This document shows positions 17,307 to 27,704 of a stretch of 64,000 bases of DNA, piece after piece. The stretch lies in assembly GCF_001420005.1 (NCBI RefSeq), contig NZ_LJAK01000009.1, forward strand, positions 79,340 to 143,339, given 5' to 3'. How positions within the stretch are numbered: the stretch's first letter is position 1; each line of letters begins with the position of its first letter. The notes under the pieces were generated by a model, which had not been told where the DNA came from, ran no database searches, and saw nothing but the letters and a program-made list of their open reading frames with translations. Both the position numbers and the translations under genes were made by a program. The stretch comes from Loktanella sp. 3ANDIMAR09 (lineage in GTDB: Bacteria > Pseudomonadota > Alphaproteobacteria > Rhodobacterales > Rhodobacteraceae).

Positions 17307-17821
17307 ATATAGCGGATTTGTTCAGTCCAGTAGCGTTCCATCCGCCGCAGAGAGCCGTTGATGTCGTCGATCCGCGACTGATCCATCACGCCGGACGACA
17401 TCAGTTCACCCGCGTGTCGGGCAAACAGATCCGACAGCGCCCGGTGCACCACTCGCCCTTTTTCGGTCAGCCGCACCCGCACTGACCGACGGTCAATGTC
17501 GGACCGCTGGTGGTGCATGTAGCCCCCATCCACCAGTTTCTTGAGGTTATAGCTGACGTTCGATCCCTGATAGTAACCGCGTGTTTTCAATTCACCGGCG
17601 GTCACTTCCTTGTCCCCGACGTTGAACAACAACAGCGCCTGGACCGGGTTGATATCCTGCATGCCCAGCCGTTCGAATTCATCCTTGATCACGTCCAGCA
17701 GCAACCGGTGCAGCCGTTCGACCATGACCAGCGTATCCAGATAGCTTTGCTGGAAAACCCGGACCAGCGGTGGCGTATCGCGCGGGTCCGCGGCCTGGGG
17801 CATTTTGGCATGCAGTGTCAT
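17300..17821 (-). CDS. MarR-family regulator, LdtR-like
   Basis: This 173-residue winged-helix DNA-binding protein begins with helices (SYLDTLVMVERLHRLLLDVI) and carries the MarR wing (RGYYQGSNVSYNLKKLVDGG, HHQRSDIDRRSVRVRLTEKG). It ends ...WTEQIRYIY. This sequence pattern, including the C-terminal RYIY, matches the conserved alphaproteobacterial LdtR group, known to control L,D-transpeptidase and envelope stress genes. Position beside nagK-nagA is compatible with cell-wall functions but could be coincidence. Closest paralogues were not searched. Confidence 0.85.
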   Translation of the reverse strand: MTLHAKMPQAADPRDTPPLVRVFQQSYLDTLVMVERLHRLLLDVIKDEFERLGMQDINPVQALLLFNVGDKEVTAGELKTRGYYQGSNVSYNLKKLVDGGYMHHQRSDIDRRSVRVRLTEKGRVVHRALSDLFARHAGELMSSGVMDQSRIDDINGSLRRMERYWTEQIRYIY

Positions 17822-17877
17822 CGCGGAATCCCTTGGGCAGCTGACCCTCAGGATGATCCGAATTATGAAATTTTCCG

Positions 17878-18156
17878 TTAATCGCCGCGCGGTCGCGTCA
17901 ATCCCTCCGCCAGAACGGAAATATCCGCCACCATTGGCGCGAATCTGGCCGGTGCTTCGGCCTGACCGGAAACCCAGCGATAGATGTCCAGATCGCTTTC
18001 TTCCATCAGGTCCTCGTAGGTGCGCAGATCCTCGGCGTCGTATTCCGCCAGCCGTGCCTTGGCAAAGGCCGACAGGATCAGGTCCATTTCCTTGATCCCG
18101 CGGCGCATCGACCGCATGGCCAGCCGCTTGCGCGTGATGTCCAGATCATGGGTCAT
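17878..18156 (-). CDS. sdhE: FAD assembly factor SdhE (succinate dehydrogenase assembly)
   Basis: This small 92-residue cytoplasmic protein promotes covalent FAD attachment to succinate dehydrogenase SdhA. The RGxxE signature is present as RSMRRGIKEMDLILSAF near residue 17, followed by LRTYEDLMEESDLDIYRWV, typical of the family. Its ATG overlaps the upstream XRE-regulator stop by four bases, implying translational coupling. The last part (GLTRPRGD) is unconserved. Confidence 0.9.
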   Translation of the reverse strand: MTHDLDITRKRLAMRSMRRGIKEMDLILSAFAKARLAEYDAEDLRTYEDLMEESDLDIYRWVSGQAEAPARFAPMVADISVLAEGLTRPRGD

Positions 18157-18542
18157 TGCGGCACCTCCAGCGCCCGACGCAGACGTTTTTCCAACCGCGC
18201 CAGCTTATCCGCATCCCGTGCGATCGACACCCGCAAATCGCGCATCTGCGACAACAATTCACTGATTTCGGGGGGAATGCTGACCACGTCGTCGGGGGCT
18301 GCGACGCCCTCGCCTTCGCCGGTCAGCAACCAGCCCAATGAAACATTCAGCATGCCCGCCATCATCGACAGCCGGTTCGCACGCGGTTCCTTGAGGTCCT
18401 CTTCCCATGCGTTGACGGTGCCTGTCTTGACGCCCAGCTTCTTGGCCAGGTCGGAAACACTCATGCCCGCGGCATCGCGCGCTGCTGTCAGCCTGTCGCC
18501 GAATGTCGCGGCATCATCGCTATACCAGTCGTTGTCTTGCAT
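18153..18542 (-). CDS. XRE-type helix-turn-helix regulator
   Basis: This 129-residue DNA-binding protein has a Cro/C1-type HTH at about residues 13-65 (FGDRLTAARDAAGMSVSDLA, KKLGVKTGTVNAWEEDLKEP), then a C-terminal helix rich in Arg/Leu (LLSQMRDLRVSIARDADKLA) that may form a coiled coil. The ATG at 18542 is the first good start. Pairing with sdhE by a 4-base overlap is a conserved-looking arrangement; the regulator's targets are unknown. It diverges from the aspartate aminotransferase gene, whose promoter it may share. Confidence 0.85.
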   Translation of the reverse strand: MQDNDWYSDDAATFGDRLTAARDAAGMSVSDLAKKLGVKTGTVNAWEEDLKEPRANRLSMMAGMLNVSLGWLLTGEGEGVAAPDDVVSIPPEISELLSQMRDLRVSIARDADKLARLEKRLRRALEVPQ

Positions 18543-18591
18543 CGCGGGGCCATCCTTGTTGCTTGCCTGATGTGGTACACACACCCTATGA

Positions 18592-19827
<1,236 letters not shown>

Positions 19828-19899
19828 CAGGGATCGGGTGGCTGGCCAATTCGGTCAGCGGGTGGTTAATTGATCGCAAACCAAGGATTGATCGGGGTT

Positions 19900-20334
19900 A
19901 TGGGCGCAGACCTGCCAGACTATTATTTCCGCATCCGTGAAAACGGGGCTGTCGTGTTCAAGGTCGATACCGAGAACCGGCAGCGCCGGATCGAGATGAA
20001 CCAGCTGGCTGTGGTCAATGTCCGCAACGGCGAGGTGAAACCTCACGGCGACACTATCCTGTCCGAGGCCGATATCGCGGCGATTCAGGAATGGCTGGAT
20101 GCGCGTGTTGCCCTCTTGGCCCAGCGGGATATCGACGACATCCATCGCGCCATCGACTACCTGAACATCACGACCCAATGGGTGCAATCCAAGGCAACGG
20201 ATGCCCAGCTTGAGAGCGTGACAGACCCTTTGCTGCTGGCAATGCATGACCTGCGCAGCACATTGGTGCGCAAAAAGGCGGATCGGATCCTCAGTCAGGC
20301 CGACGGTGGCAAGGCTGACAAACCGCGCGACTAG
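19900..20334 (+). CDS. Conserved hypothetical protein
   Basis: The predicted protein has 144 residues (MGADLPDYYFRIRENGAVVF...). It has no signal peptide or membrane helix and is helical toward the end (VTDPLLLAMHDLRSTLVRKKADRIL). The ATG at 19900 is preferred over an in-frame TTG at 19870. I recognise no domain. Codon use resembles the neighbours, so it is probably real. It converges on the DedA gene with a 4-base overlap. Confidence 0.7.
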   Translation: MGADLPDYYFRIRENGAVVFKVDTENRQRRIEMNQLAVVNVRNGEVKPHGDTILSEADIAAIQEWLDARVALLAQRDIDDIHRAIDYLNITTQWVQSKATDAQLESVTDPLLLAMHDLRSTLVRKKADRILSQADGGKADKPRD

Positions 20335-20939
20335 CCCCGCGACCGGGAGATCAGTTTGCGCAGCACGCGAAACACGTACCACACCAAGAGCACTGTCAGC
20401 AGGATGTTAGTCACCGGGTTGAGATAGACGGCCACGCGGTCATAGTTGGCTGACAACAGATATCCCGCTGCGATCAACCCCGCGTTCCAGATGGCCGATC
20501 CTATCGTGGTATAGATGAAAAAGGTCCGCAAACGCATGCCCGACAGGCCCGCGGGCACCGAAATCAACGTGCGGATGCCGGGGACCATCCGGCCGAAAAA
20601 CACCGCCGCCTTGTCGTGTCGGTCGAACCATTCGATCGCGCGCCGCACGTCAGCGACCTCGAGCGTGAGCCAGACGCCGTAGCGGTCGATGAACGCCTCC
20701 AGCCGCTTGCGCCCGATGGCCTGCCCTACCCAGAACCACAGATAGGCCCCCGCCACGGCACCGATCGTGCCCATCACGAAAATCGCGATCAGCGACACCT
20801 GACCCTGCGCGGCCTGAAACCCGGCAAGCGGCATGACCAGTTCGGACGGGATCGGCGGAAAGACATTTTCCAGAAACATCACCACACCGACGCCCAGCGC
20901 GCCCAAGGTGTCGATCATGCGGGTGATGAAATCAAACAT
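20331..20939 (-). CDS. DedA-family membrane protein
   Basis: This 202-residue integral membrane protein has the DedA/SNARE-associated fold: FLENVFPPIPSELVMPLAGF near the N-terminus, VGQAIGRKRLEAFIDRYG, and FFGRMVPGIRTLISVPAGLSGM. Conserved Glu and Arg residues of the DedA motif are present. The family moves polyprenyl or other lipids and supports envelope homeostasis. The start overlaps the end of the MATE gene by eight bases, so both may be expressed together. Confidence 0.9.
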   Translation of the reverse strand: MFDFITRMIDTLGALGVGVVMFLENVFPPIPSELVMPLAGFQAAQGQVSLIAIFVMGTIGAVAGAYLWFWVGQAIGRKRLEAFIDRYGVWLTLEVADVRRAIEWFDRHDKAAVFFGRMVPGIRTLISVPAGLSGMRLRTFFIYTTIGSAIWNAGLIAAGYLLSANYDRVAVYLNPVTNILLTVLLVWYVFRVLRKLISRSRG

Positions 20940-22317
20940 GCGGATGCCCCTGTGATGCCGGGGATATGGGCAGGATGCGACGTTGTATCAACATCCGCCA
21001 GCACAGCGCGACGGCGGCAAAGGCCAGTCCGATGGTCAGCCCCAGCCACAGACCCTGCGGTCCCCAGCCCAGCGTAAACGCCATGACATAGCTCAGCGGA
21101 ATGGCGATCACCCAATAGCTGATGGTTGCGATGATCATCGGGATGAACGTGTCCTGCAATCCGCGCAGCACGCCCAGCGCAATGACCTGTGCGGCATCCA
21201 CGATCTGGAACAACGCGGCCAGCGCCAGCAGGCTGGCCCCCAGCGGCAGGATCATCGGCAGGGCCGGATCATCGGGATCGACGAACAACGCGATCAAAGA
21301 TTGCGGCACGGCCAGGAACATGGCGATGGTAAACAGCACGAACAGCCCCGACAGCCCGAATGCCGTCACCGCACCCCGGCGCAGACCCAACGCGTCGCCA
21401 CGACCCAATGCGCGCCCCGCACGCACCGTGGCCGCCTGCCCGATGGCGATATGGATCATGAACATCAAGCTGGTCAGTTGCAGGGCGATGCCGTGACTGG
21501 CCAATGCGATCTTGCCGATCCAGCCCATCATGATCGTGCTGGCGGTGAACAGGCCGCCCTCGGCCAGGGCCGTGATCCCGATGGGCCAGCCCAGACGGAA
21601 CACCCGCGCCATGATTTGCGGGTCGGGACGGAACGGATTGCGCAGCAATTCGTAGTCCGGCAGCTTGCGCAGGATGTAGATGATCAGCAGCACCACGGTG
21701 CCGCTTTGCATGGCGACGGACGCGATGGCCGCCCCCCTGATCCCCAGCTCGGGCGCGCCGAAATTGCCGAATATCAGCATGTAATTGACACCCACGTTCA
21801 GCACGGCCGCGGCAATCGTGGCCCACAGGATAAAGGCAGTCAGTTCCAGCGCCACGAGAAAGGATTTCAGCGTCATGACGATCAGCGCGGGGATCATCCC
21901 CAGAATCGCGATGCCCAGATAGGCACCGCCCGCGCTTGCGATTTCAGGGGTCTGGCCAATGGCCAGCAGGATCGGTTCCGCCCAGAAAAACGGCAGCGAC
22001 ACGACCACGGCGTAAAGGACCGAAAGCCACACCGCCATGCGCGTCACGCGCCGGGCGGTCTGCGCGTCGCCCGCCTCGGATGCGGCGGCGACCAGCGGGG
22101 TGACGGCCTGGGCGAACCCTGCACCCACGATGAAAATGACGAAAAACAGGCTAGAGGCCAGCGTCGCCGCCGCAAGGGCGCTGACGTCGTACCACCCCAG
22201 CATCACCGTGTCGGTGATATGAATCGCGAATTGCGCCATGTTGCTGGCGACCAGCGGGGCGCCCAGCCTGACAACGGCACGGATATGATCCGGATAGGTG
22301 AATGCAACATTGGCCAT
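20932..22317 (-). CDS. MATE-family multidrug/Na+ antiporter
   Basis: This 461-residue inner-membrane protein has two bundles of six helices. MATE signatures are GAPLVASNMAQFAIHITDTVMLG at the N-terminus, ATLASSLFFVIFIVGAGFAQAVTPLVA, and LGWPIGITALAEGGLFTASTIMMG opening the second half. NorM-type pumps export cationic drugs by Na+ or H+ antiport. The start ATG at 22317 follows closely on an intergenic gap from the lysozyme-like gene. Substrate unknown. Confidence 0.93.
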   Translation of the reverse strand: MANVAFTYPDHIRAVVRLGAPLVASNMAQFAIHITDTVMLGWYDVSALAAATLASSLFFVIFIVGAGFAQAVTPLVAAASEAGDAQTARRVTRMAVWLSVLYAVVVSLPFFWAEPILLAIGQTPEIASAGGAYLGIAILGMIPALIVMTLKSFLVALELTAFILWATIAAAVLNVGVNYMLIFGNFGAPELGIRGAAIASVAMQSGTVVLLIIYILRKLPDYELLRNPFRPDPQIMARVFRLGWPIGITALAEGGLFTASTIMMGWIGKIALASHGIALQLTSLMFMIHIAIGQAATVRAGRALGRGDALGLRRGAVTAFGLSGLFVLFTIAMFLAVPQSLIALFVDPDDPALPMILPLGASLLALAALFQIVDAAQVIALGVLRGLQDTFIPMIIATISYWVIAIPLSYVMAFTLGWGPQGLWLGLTIGLAFAAVALCWRMLIQRRILPISPASQGHPHV

Positions 22318-22361
22318 ATCCGGGGTTTAGGCCCGATCCATCGCCCCGTCCACTGCCAGCG

Positions 22362-23171
22362 TCACCCCCGATCGGGAAACACCTGCTGCAATTCCGCATC
22401 AAAGCGCGCCCATGAAATCGACGCCTTGTTGCCGGCATATCCGTGATAGTGCGACCGCCCCGAAGAGGTGGGCAAACCGGCCCAGATCCGGGCCAGATTG
22501 TTCATGAACCGATGCCGCCCGATGTCGCCGCGGCGCACAGCCTGCAAACCGGCCTCATGCAGCAGCACATCCGCCAGACGGTCCTGCACGGACGGGGAAA
22601 ACAGATGATCTTCGGTCAGACCGGCCTCGCGGACGACGCGGCGCAGCGTGCTGGGAATGAACTGATACCGCCCGATGGCGTGGTTTTGGCCCGGCGTCGC
22701 GTCGATCCAGGCGTAGATTTCGCCGATCGTCAGCCGTGTGGGACGATCAGGTGGCTGTATATCCGCACCAAAGACGACCGCATCATACCCGTCGCGGTGC
22801 GATTCCGCCCGCCCGATGACCTGCCGGATGATGTGCACATCGCGGTCGCCGACAGGCCCCGCCAGCATGATGCGGCGATCGGGTGCCGCAAGACGCGAGG
22901 TCCCCGCTGTCGCATGTCGGTCGGTGCCTGCGGGACGCGGCGGCAATGGCGCGAACATGCTGCCACCTGCCTGACCGGCAAACAGGCTGGGGCCCTGCGT
23001 CAACGCGGCAGGTCGGGGCGCGGGGTCCCGCGACACGATCAGCGGGCCCCGTTTCTGCATCAACGGAGCCGCCACGGTCGTGCGCGTATCGGCCTGCGGC
23101 CTGTCCGGCCAGAAACTGACCAGTGTCGCACTGGCCGCAAGGGTCGCTGCAAAGAGATGCTTCAAGATCAT
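22362..23171 (-). CDS. Secreted lysozyme-like (GH104/P1 lysozyme-type) protein
   Basis: This 269-residue protein has a signal peptide (MILKHLFAATLAASATLVSF), a low-complexity Pro/Ala region to about residue 100, and a C-terminal glycosidase-like domain: VIGRAESHRDGYDAVVFGAD with a possible catalytic Glu, TIGEIYAWIDATPGQNHAIG, RYQFIPSTLRRVVREAGL, DVLLHEAGL. The YQF and TLxxLV-like motifs resemble phage-type muramidases. The ATG at 23171 starts the signal peptide directly. Role in peptidoglycan cleavage is inferred; activity is not certain. Confidence 0.72.
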   Translation of the reverse strand: MILKHLFAATLAASATLVSFWPDRPQADTRTTVAAPLMQKRGPLIVSRDPAPRPAALTQGPSLFAGQAGGSMFAPLPPRPAGTDRHATAGTSRLAAPDRRIMLAGPVGDRDVHIIRQVIGRAESHRDGYDAVVFGADIQPPDRPTRLTIGEIYAWIDATPGQNHAIGRYQFIPSTLRRVVREAGLTEDHLFSPSVQDRLADVLLHEAGLQAVRRGDIGRHRFMNNLARIWAGLPTSSGRSHYHGYAGNKASISWARFDAELQQVFPDRG

Positions 23172-23240
23172 GGCCCGCCCGGAATAATTGAGGATCGGGC
23201 GGACCATGTGGCGAATGTGTTGAAATTTCGTGTCCGGGCG

Positions 23241-24125
23241 TCAGCCGTCCAGCACGTCACGCCAACTGTGCGCGGGCGCAAAACCGACCATGCGTTTTGC
23301 CTTGGTGTTGTCGTAGAACGTTTCGTTTTCGCCCATCGGCCGGGTCTGTTTCACCCCCGTGTAGAACCGCGACATGACGTCGTCACTGGTCAGGTTCACG
23401 CTCATGTCGTCGTTGGACACGTTGAACACCTCGTAGCCCAGACCGTCGGTGTTCAGACAGCATTCCACCATCTGCGCCAGATCGCGCGCGTCGATATACG
23501 CAAAGATATTGCGCCGCCGCAGGGCCGGATCATCCATGAACGCCGGAAAGTTCGCGGCATATTCGTGCGGCTCGATCACGTTGTTGATGCGCAGGCCATA
23601 GATATCGATGCCGCTGCGTTCCTGAAAACTGCGCGCGCAGACCTCGTTGACGACCTTGGACATCGCATAGCTGTCCTGCGGCACCGTGGGATGGTTCTCG
23701 TCGATGGGGACATAGGCGGGCTTCAACTCTCCGTCGTAGAAACAGATGCCATAGGTGGTTTCGGAACTGGCAAAGATCACCTTGGGGATGCCCAGTTTCG
23801 TCGCCGCATCCAGCACGTTGTAGGTGGACATGGTATTCGCCTCAAAGGTGACGTTGTCCGGCTGGATCATGATGCGCGGCACGGCTGCAAAATGCACCAC
23901 CGCGTCATAATGCGGCACGCCGGAACCCGGTTCCAGTTCCTCGAAATCGGCAAAGGCCCGCATGGCGTTGAACACCTGACCCGCATCGGTCAGATCGACC
24001 CGCAGGCTGCGACCGTCCGCCTCGGCCGCCAGATCGACGTTCGTGACCTGATGTCCCAGCGCACGCAGATGTGCGACGGCGTATTTGCCTGCCTTGCCGC
24101 TGCCGCCGGTGAAAAAGATACGCAT
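23241..24125 (-). CDS. NAD-dependent epimerase/dehydratase (extended SDR)
   Basis: This 294-residue cytoplasmic enzyme has an N-terminal Rossmann motif GGSGKAG, a DLT acidic site, and the active site SSETTYG...YAMSK, where Tyr and Lys are the SDR pair. GGAGG-like GGAGG upstream of ATG 24125 supports this start. The substrate is a nucleotide sugar or similar, unknown. It lies between the lysozyme-like gene and a divergent hydrolase, without other sugar genes nearby. Confidence 0.88.
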   Translation of the reverse strand: MRIFFTGGSGKAGKYAVAHLRALGHQVTNVDLAAEADGRSLRVDLTDAGQVFNAMRAFADFEELEPGSGVPHYDAVVHFAAVPRIMIQPDNVTFEANTMSTYNVLDAATKLGIPKVIFASSETTYGICFYDGELKPAYVPIDENHPTVPQDSYAMSKVVNEVCARSFQERSGIDIYGLRINNVIEPHEYAANFPAFMDDPALRRRNIFAYIDARDLAQMVECCLNTDGLGYEVFNVSNDDMSVNLTSDDVMSRFYTGVKQTRPMGENETFYDNTKAKRMVGFAPAHSWRDVLDG

Positions 24126-24384
24126 TTGATATTCCTCCGTGATGCCCGTCATGCGGGTCCTTGGCACGATCATTCACTGCCAGCCGGGCGCGGTCAAACA
24201 GATCGCCTGCACGCATGGCCACCTGCAGCGCCCCCGTCACATCATCCGCGCGCCTCAAGATACGATCGCCCACCGGGCCAAATTCCGCATAGTGGATTGG
24301 AATTTCATTTTTGCACTTCCACAATGCCGCATCACGTCGCATCGTGGCGGCAGGACAGACAGACAAGCCCCGATGAAAGGCCCG

Positions 24385-25671
24385 ATGATGACACGCATGT
24401 TTCCCGCAATGGTCGCCGCCATGACCGCCCTGCCCGCCGTGGCCGAGAACCGCATTGATATCGTGCGCCCCGACGCGCCCGAACTGGCGGCCATCGGCGA
24501 GCATGTCGTCGGTGTGCGGACACTGACCTTCACCAACCCCGACCAGGTCGATATCCTGAATACGGGTGCGGAGGGCGAGGTCGCCCGCTATGATCGCCCC
24601 CTGACGGTCGAGGTCTGGTATCCCGCAGCAGACGGGACCACGCCCGGCGGCACCTATGATACTGTCCTGCGGGACGGCGTGACCCAGACCACCCTGACAG
24701 GACGCGCCGCACGCGATGCAGCCTCTGCCGCGGACGACACCTATCCGCTGGTCATCATTTCGCACGGCTATCCGGGCAACAGGTTCCTGATGGCGCATCT
24801 GGGCGAAAACATCGCGTCCAAGGGCTATGTCGTGGCGTCGATCGACCATACCGACAGCACCTATTCCGACCAGTCCGCCTTTGGATCGACGCTGTATAAC
24901 CGCCCTTGGGACCAGCGTTTCGTCGTCGACCAGATGGAATCGCTGGACGATGATCTGGGCGCGCTGGTGCAGGACGGCAATGCCGCCGTGGTGGGCTATT
25001 CCATGGGGGGCTATGGTGCGCTGATCTACGCGGGTGCCGGCGTGACCCAAGAGAGCCTCGATTTCGGCTACAGCCCGCCGCAGCAATTGCTGGCACGCAA
25101 CCTGTCGGGCAGCGACAGCCACGCCAGCCTGTCCGACGACCGGATCAAGGCCTATGTCGCCATCGGCCCCTGGGGCAACAATTCCGGGTTTTTCAGCCCC
25201 GACACGCTGGCCGGGATCGACAGCCCGCTGATGCTGATCGCGGGCGAAATCGACGATGTGTCGATCTATGACGCGATGCGCGGAATCTTTGACGACGCCA
25301 CAGGCACCGACCGCCACCTGCTGACGTTCCAGTCCGCCAACCACAATGCAGGTGCCCCGATGCCCGCCCCCGCCGAAAGCTATGCACCCTCGCCAGCGAC
25401 TGGCGAACCGACCTTTGGTCACTACGGCGATGCGGTCTGGGACAACGTGCGGATGAACAACATCACTCAGCATTTCGTCACCGCATGGCTCGACCAGCAC
25501 CTCAAGGGGATCGACCGCAGCGCCTATTTCGACCTGGTGCCCAACGCGCAGGACGGTGTCTGGGACCGTGACGATGCAGGCACGCCCACGCAGGCCGATA
25601 CCTATTGGACCGGTTTCCCGAACCGCACCGCCGCGGGCCTGACGTTCGAGACGAAACGCGCGGGCGAATAA
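24385..25671 (+). CDS. Secreted alpha/beta hydrolase (dienelactone/PAF-acetylhydrolase-like)
   Basis: The product is about 428 residues with a signal peptide (MMTRMFPAMVAAMTALPAVAE). The hydrolase core shows LVIISHGYPGNRFLMAHLGE with an oxyanion-type HG, nucleophile Ser in VVGYSMGGYGALIYAGA, and a late His in FQSANHNAG or ITQHFVTAWLDQHL. Insertions suggest an esterase of the platelet-activating-factor acetylhydrolase/chlorophyllase type. Starts at 24373, 24385 and 24388 are all possible; AAAGG (24376-24380) favours the last two. Substrate unknown. Confidence 0.82.
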   Translation: MMTRMFPAMVAAMTALPAVAENRIDIVRPDAPELAAIGEHVVGVRTLTFTNPDQVDILNTGAEGEVARYDRPLTVEVWYPAADGTTPGGTYDTVLRDGVTQTTLTGRAARDAASAADDTYPLVIISHGYPGNRFLMAHLGENIASKGYVVASIDHTDSTYSDQSAFGSTLYNRPWDQRFVVDQMESLDDDLGALVQDGNAAVVGYSMGGYGALIYAGAGVTQESLDFGYSPPQQLLARNLSGSDSHASLSDDRIKAYVAIGPWGNNSGFFSPDTLAGIDSPLMLIAGEIDDVSIYDAMRGIFDDATGTDRHLLTFQSANHNAGAPMPAPAESYAPSPATGEPTFGHYGDAVWDNVRMNNITQHFVTAWLDQHLKGIDRSAYFDLVPNAQDGVWDRDDAGTPTQADTYWTGFPNRTAAGLTFETKRAGE

Positions 25672-25748
25672 TCACCGGCAGGCTGCCCATTGCTGCGACG
25701 CGCCCACCAACCTAGTATGGGCGAAACCAAAGCAAAGAGCAGCCTGCC

Positions 25749-27704
25749 ATGTCCGATCTTCTGTCCGGCCAGACGCCGTCCACCTATGACGCCTCATCCA
25801 TCCAGGTGCTGGAGGACATGGAACATGTCCGCCTGCGGCCGGGCATGTATATCGGCGGCAAGGACGACCGCGCGCTGCACCACATGGTGGCCGAAATCGT
25901 CGACAACTCGATGGACGAGGCCGTCGCCGGCCACGCCACCTGGATCGAGATCGAACTGCACGCCAATGGCCACGTCAGCGTACGCGACAACGGGCGCGGC
26001 ATCCCCACCGATCCGCACCCCAAGGACCCCAGCAAATCCGCGCTGGAAATCATCTTTTGCACGCTGAACGCGGGCGGCAAGTTTTCCGGCGACAGCTACC
26101 AGACATCGGGCGGTCTGCACGGCGTCGGGTCCTCGGTTGTCAACGCTCTGTCCGACCACTTGCGGGTCGAGGTCGCGCGCAACAAGGAACTCTTTGCGAT
26201 GGAATTCTCGCGCGGAGTCCCGCAGGGAAAACTGCAAAAGGTGGGGGCCGCCCCCAACCGGCGCGGCACCGCCGTCACGTTCCACCCGGACGAAGAAATC
26301 TTTGGCAAGCTGCAACTGAAACCCAAACGCCTGTTCCAGATGGCCCGGTCCAAGGCCTATCTGTTCAGCGGTGTCGAAATCCGCTGGAAAACCGAAATCG
26401 ACGACGGCGAAACGCCCGCCGCGGCCACGTTCAAATTCCCCGGTGGCTTGTCCGATTACCTCAACGAGACGCTGACCGGATCGACCACCTATTCCGAACG
26501 CCCCTTTGCTGGCACCGTGGATTTCACCGAAAAATTCGGCGTCCCGGGCAAGGTCGAATGGGCGATCAACTGGACCCCCGCGCGGGACGGGTTCATCCAG
26601 TCCTACTGCAACACCGTCCCCACGCCAGAGGGCGGCACCCACGAGGTCGGGTTCTGGAACGCGATCCTCAAGGGGATCAAATCCTATGGCGAGCTGACCA
26701 ACAACCGAAAGGCCGCGACCATCACCCGCGAGGATCTGATCGTGGGCGGCTGCGCGCTGGTGTCGTGTTTCATCCGCGAACCCGAATTCGTGGGCCAGAC
26801 CAAGGACCGTCTGGCCACGACGGACGCGCAACGCATGGTCAACGCCGCCGTGTCGGACCATTTCGACAACTGGCTGGCCGCCGACACCAAATCGGCGGGC
26901 GCGATCCTCGATTTCCTGATCCTGCGGGCCGAAGAACGCCTGCGCCGCAAACAGGAAAAGGAAACCTCGCGCAAATCGGCCACGAAAAAACTGCGCCTGC
27001 CCGGCAAACTGACCGACTGCACGTCCAAGACGCGCGAAGGGACAGAGCTGTTCATCGTCGAGGGCGACAGCGCCGGCGGGTCGGGCAAGGGCGCGCGCGA
27101 CCGCAAGACGCAGGCGCTGTTGCCGTTGAAGGGGAAAATCCTGAACGTGCTGGGTGCCGCATCGGGCAAGCTGACGACCAACGCCGAAATCAACGACCTG
27201 TGCGAGGCGCTGGGCTGCGGCATGGGCAGCAAATTCAACCTCGACGATCTGCGGTATGAGAAAATCATCATCATGACCGACGCCGACGTTGACGGTGCCC
27301 ATATCGCGGCGCTGCTGATGACGTTCTTTTTCAGTCAGATGCGCCCGCTGATCGACAACGGGCACCTGTATCTGGCCTGCCCGCCTCTCTATCGTCTGAC
27401 GCAGGGGCCGAAACGGCTGTATGTGGCGTCCGACGCGGAAAAGGACCGCGCGATGGAAAAGGGCCTGGGCGGCAAGGGCAAGATCGACGTGCAGCGGTTC
27501 AAGGGTCTGGGCGAGATGGATGCCAAGGACCTCAAAGAGACCACCATGGACCCCGCCACCCGCAAACTGATCCGCGTGACGGTGGACGATGTGGAACCCG
27601 GCGGGACGGCTGATCTGGTGGAACGTCTGATGGGCAAGAAGCCGGAACTGCGTTTCCAGTTCATTCAGGAGAACGCGCAGTTCGTGGAGGAGTTGGATGT
27701 TTGA
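25749..27704 (+). CDS. parE: DNA topoisomerase IV subunit B
   Basis: This 651-residue ATPase subunit works with ParC to decatenate chromosomes. GHKL motifs are VDNSMDEAVAGHA and NGRGIP and the GGLHGVGSSVVNALS ATP lid; the TOPRIM region has EGDSAGGSGKGARDRKTQAL and TDADVDGAHIAALL; QRFKGLGEM is near the C-terminus. The shorter C-terminal insert and the QLKPKRLFQMARSKAYLF region match ParE rather than GyrB. It is a core chromosomal gene. The AT-rich orphan membrane gene begins nine bases after its stop. Confidence 0.96.
   Translation: MSDLLSGQTPSTYDASSIQVLEDMEHVRLRPGMYIGGKDDRALHHMVAEIVDNSMDEAVAGHATWIEIELHANGHVSVRDNGRGIPTDPHPKDPSKSALEIIFCTLNAGGKFSGDSYQTSGGLHGVGSSVVNALSDHLRVEVARNKELFAMEFSRGVPQGKLQKVGAAPNRRGTAVTFHPDEEIFGKLQLKPKRLFQMARSKAYLFSGVEIRWKTEIDDGETPAAATFKFPGGLSDYLNETLTGSTTYSERPFAGTVDFTEKFGVPGKVEWAINWTPARDGFIQSYCNTVPTPEGGTHEVGFWNAILKGIKSYGELTNNRKAATITREDLIVGGCALVSCFIREPEFVGQTKDRLATTDAQRMVNAAVSDHFDNWLAADTKSAGAILDFLILRAEERLRRKQEKETSRKSATKKLRLPGKLTDCTSKTREGTELFIVEGDSAGGSGKGARDRKTQALLPLKGKILNVLGAASGKLTTNAEINDLCEALGCGMGSKFNLDDLRYEKIIIMTDADVDGAHIAALLMTFFFSQMRPLIDNGHLYLACPPLYRLTQGPKRLYVASDAEKDRAMEKGLGGKGKIDVQRFKGLGEMDAKDLKETTMDPATRKLIRVTVDDVEPGGTADLVERLMGKKPELRFQFIQENAQFVEELDV

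Noticed and set aside
22443..24458. Long open frame opposite the lysozyme-like and epimerase genes (about 670 codons)
   Set aside because: It is antisense to two genes with clear motifs, is Arg/His/Gln-rich as expected of a high-GC shadow frame, and has no recognised domain.
25794..27365. Long minus-strand open frame opposite parE
   Set aside because: parE is unmistakable on the other strand; the antisense frame has only shadow composition.
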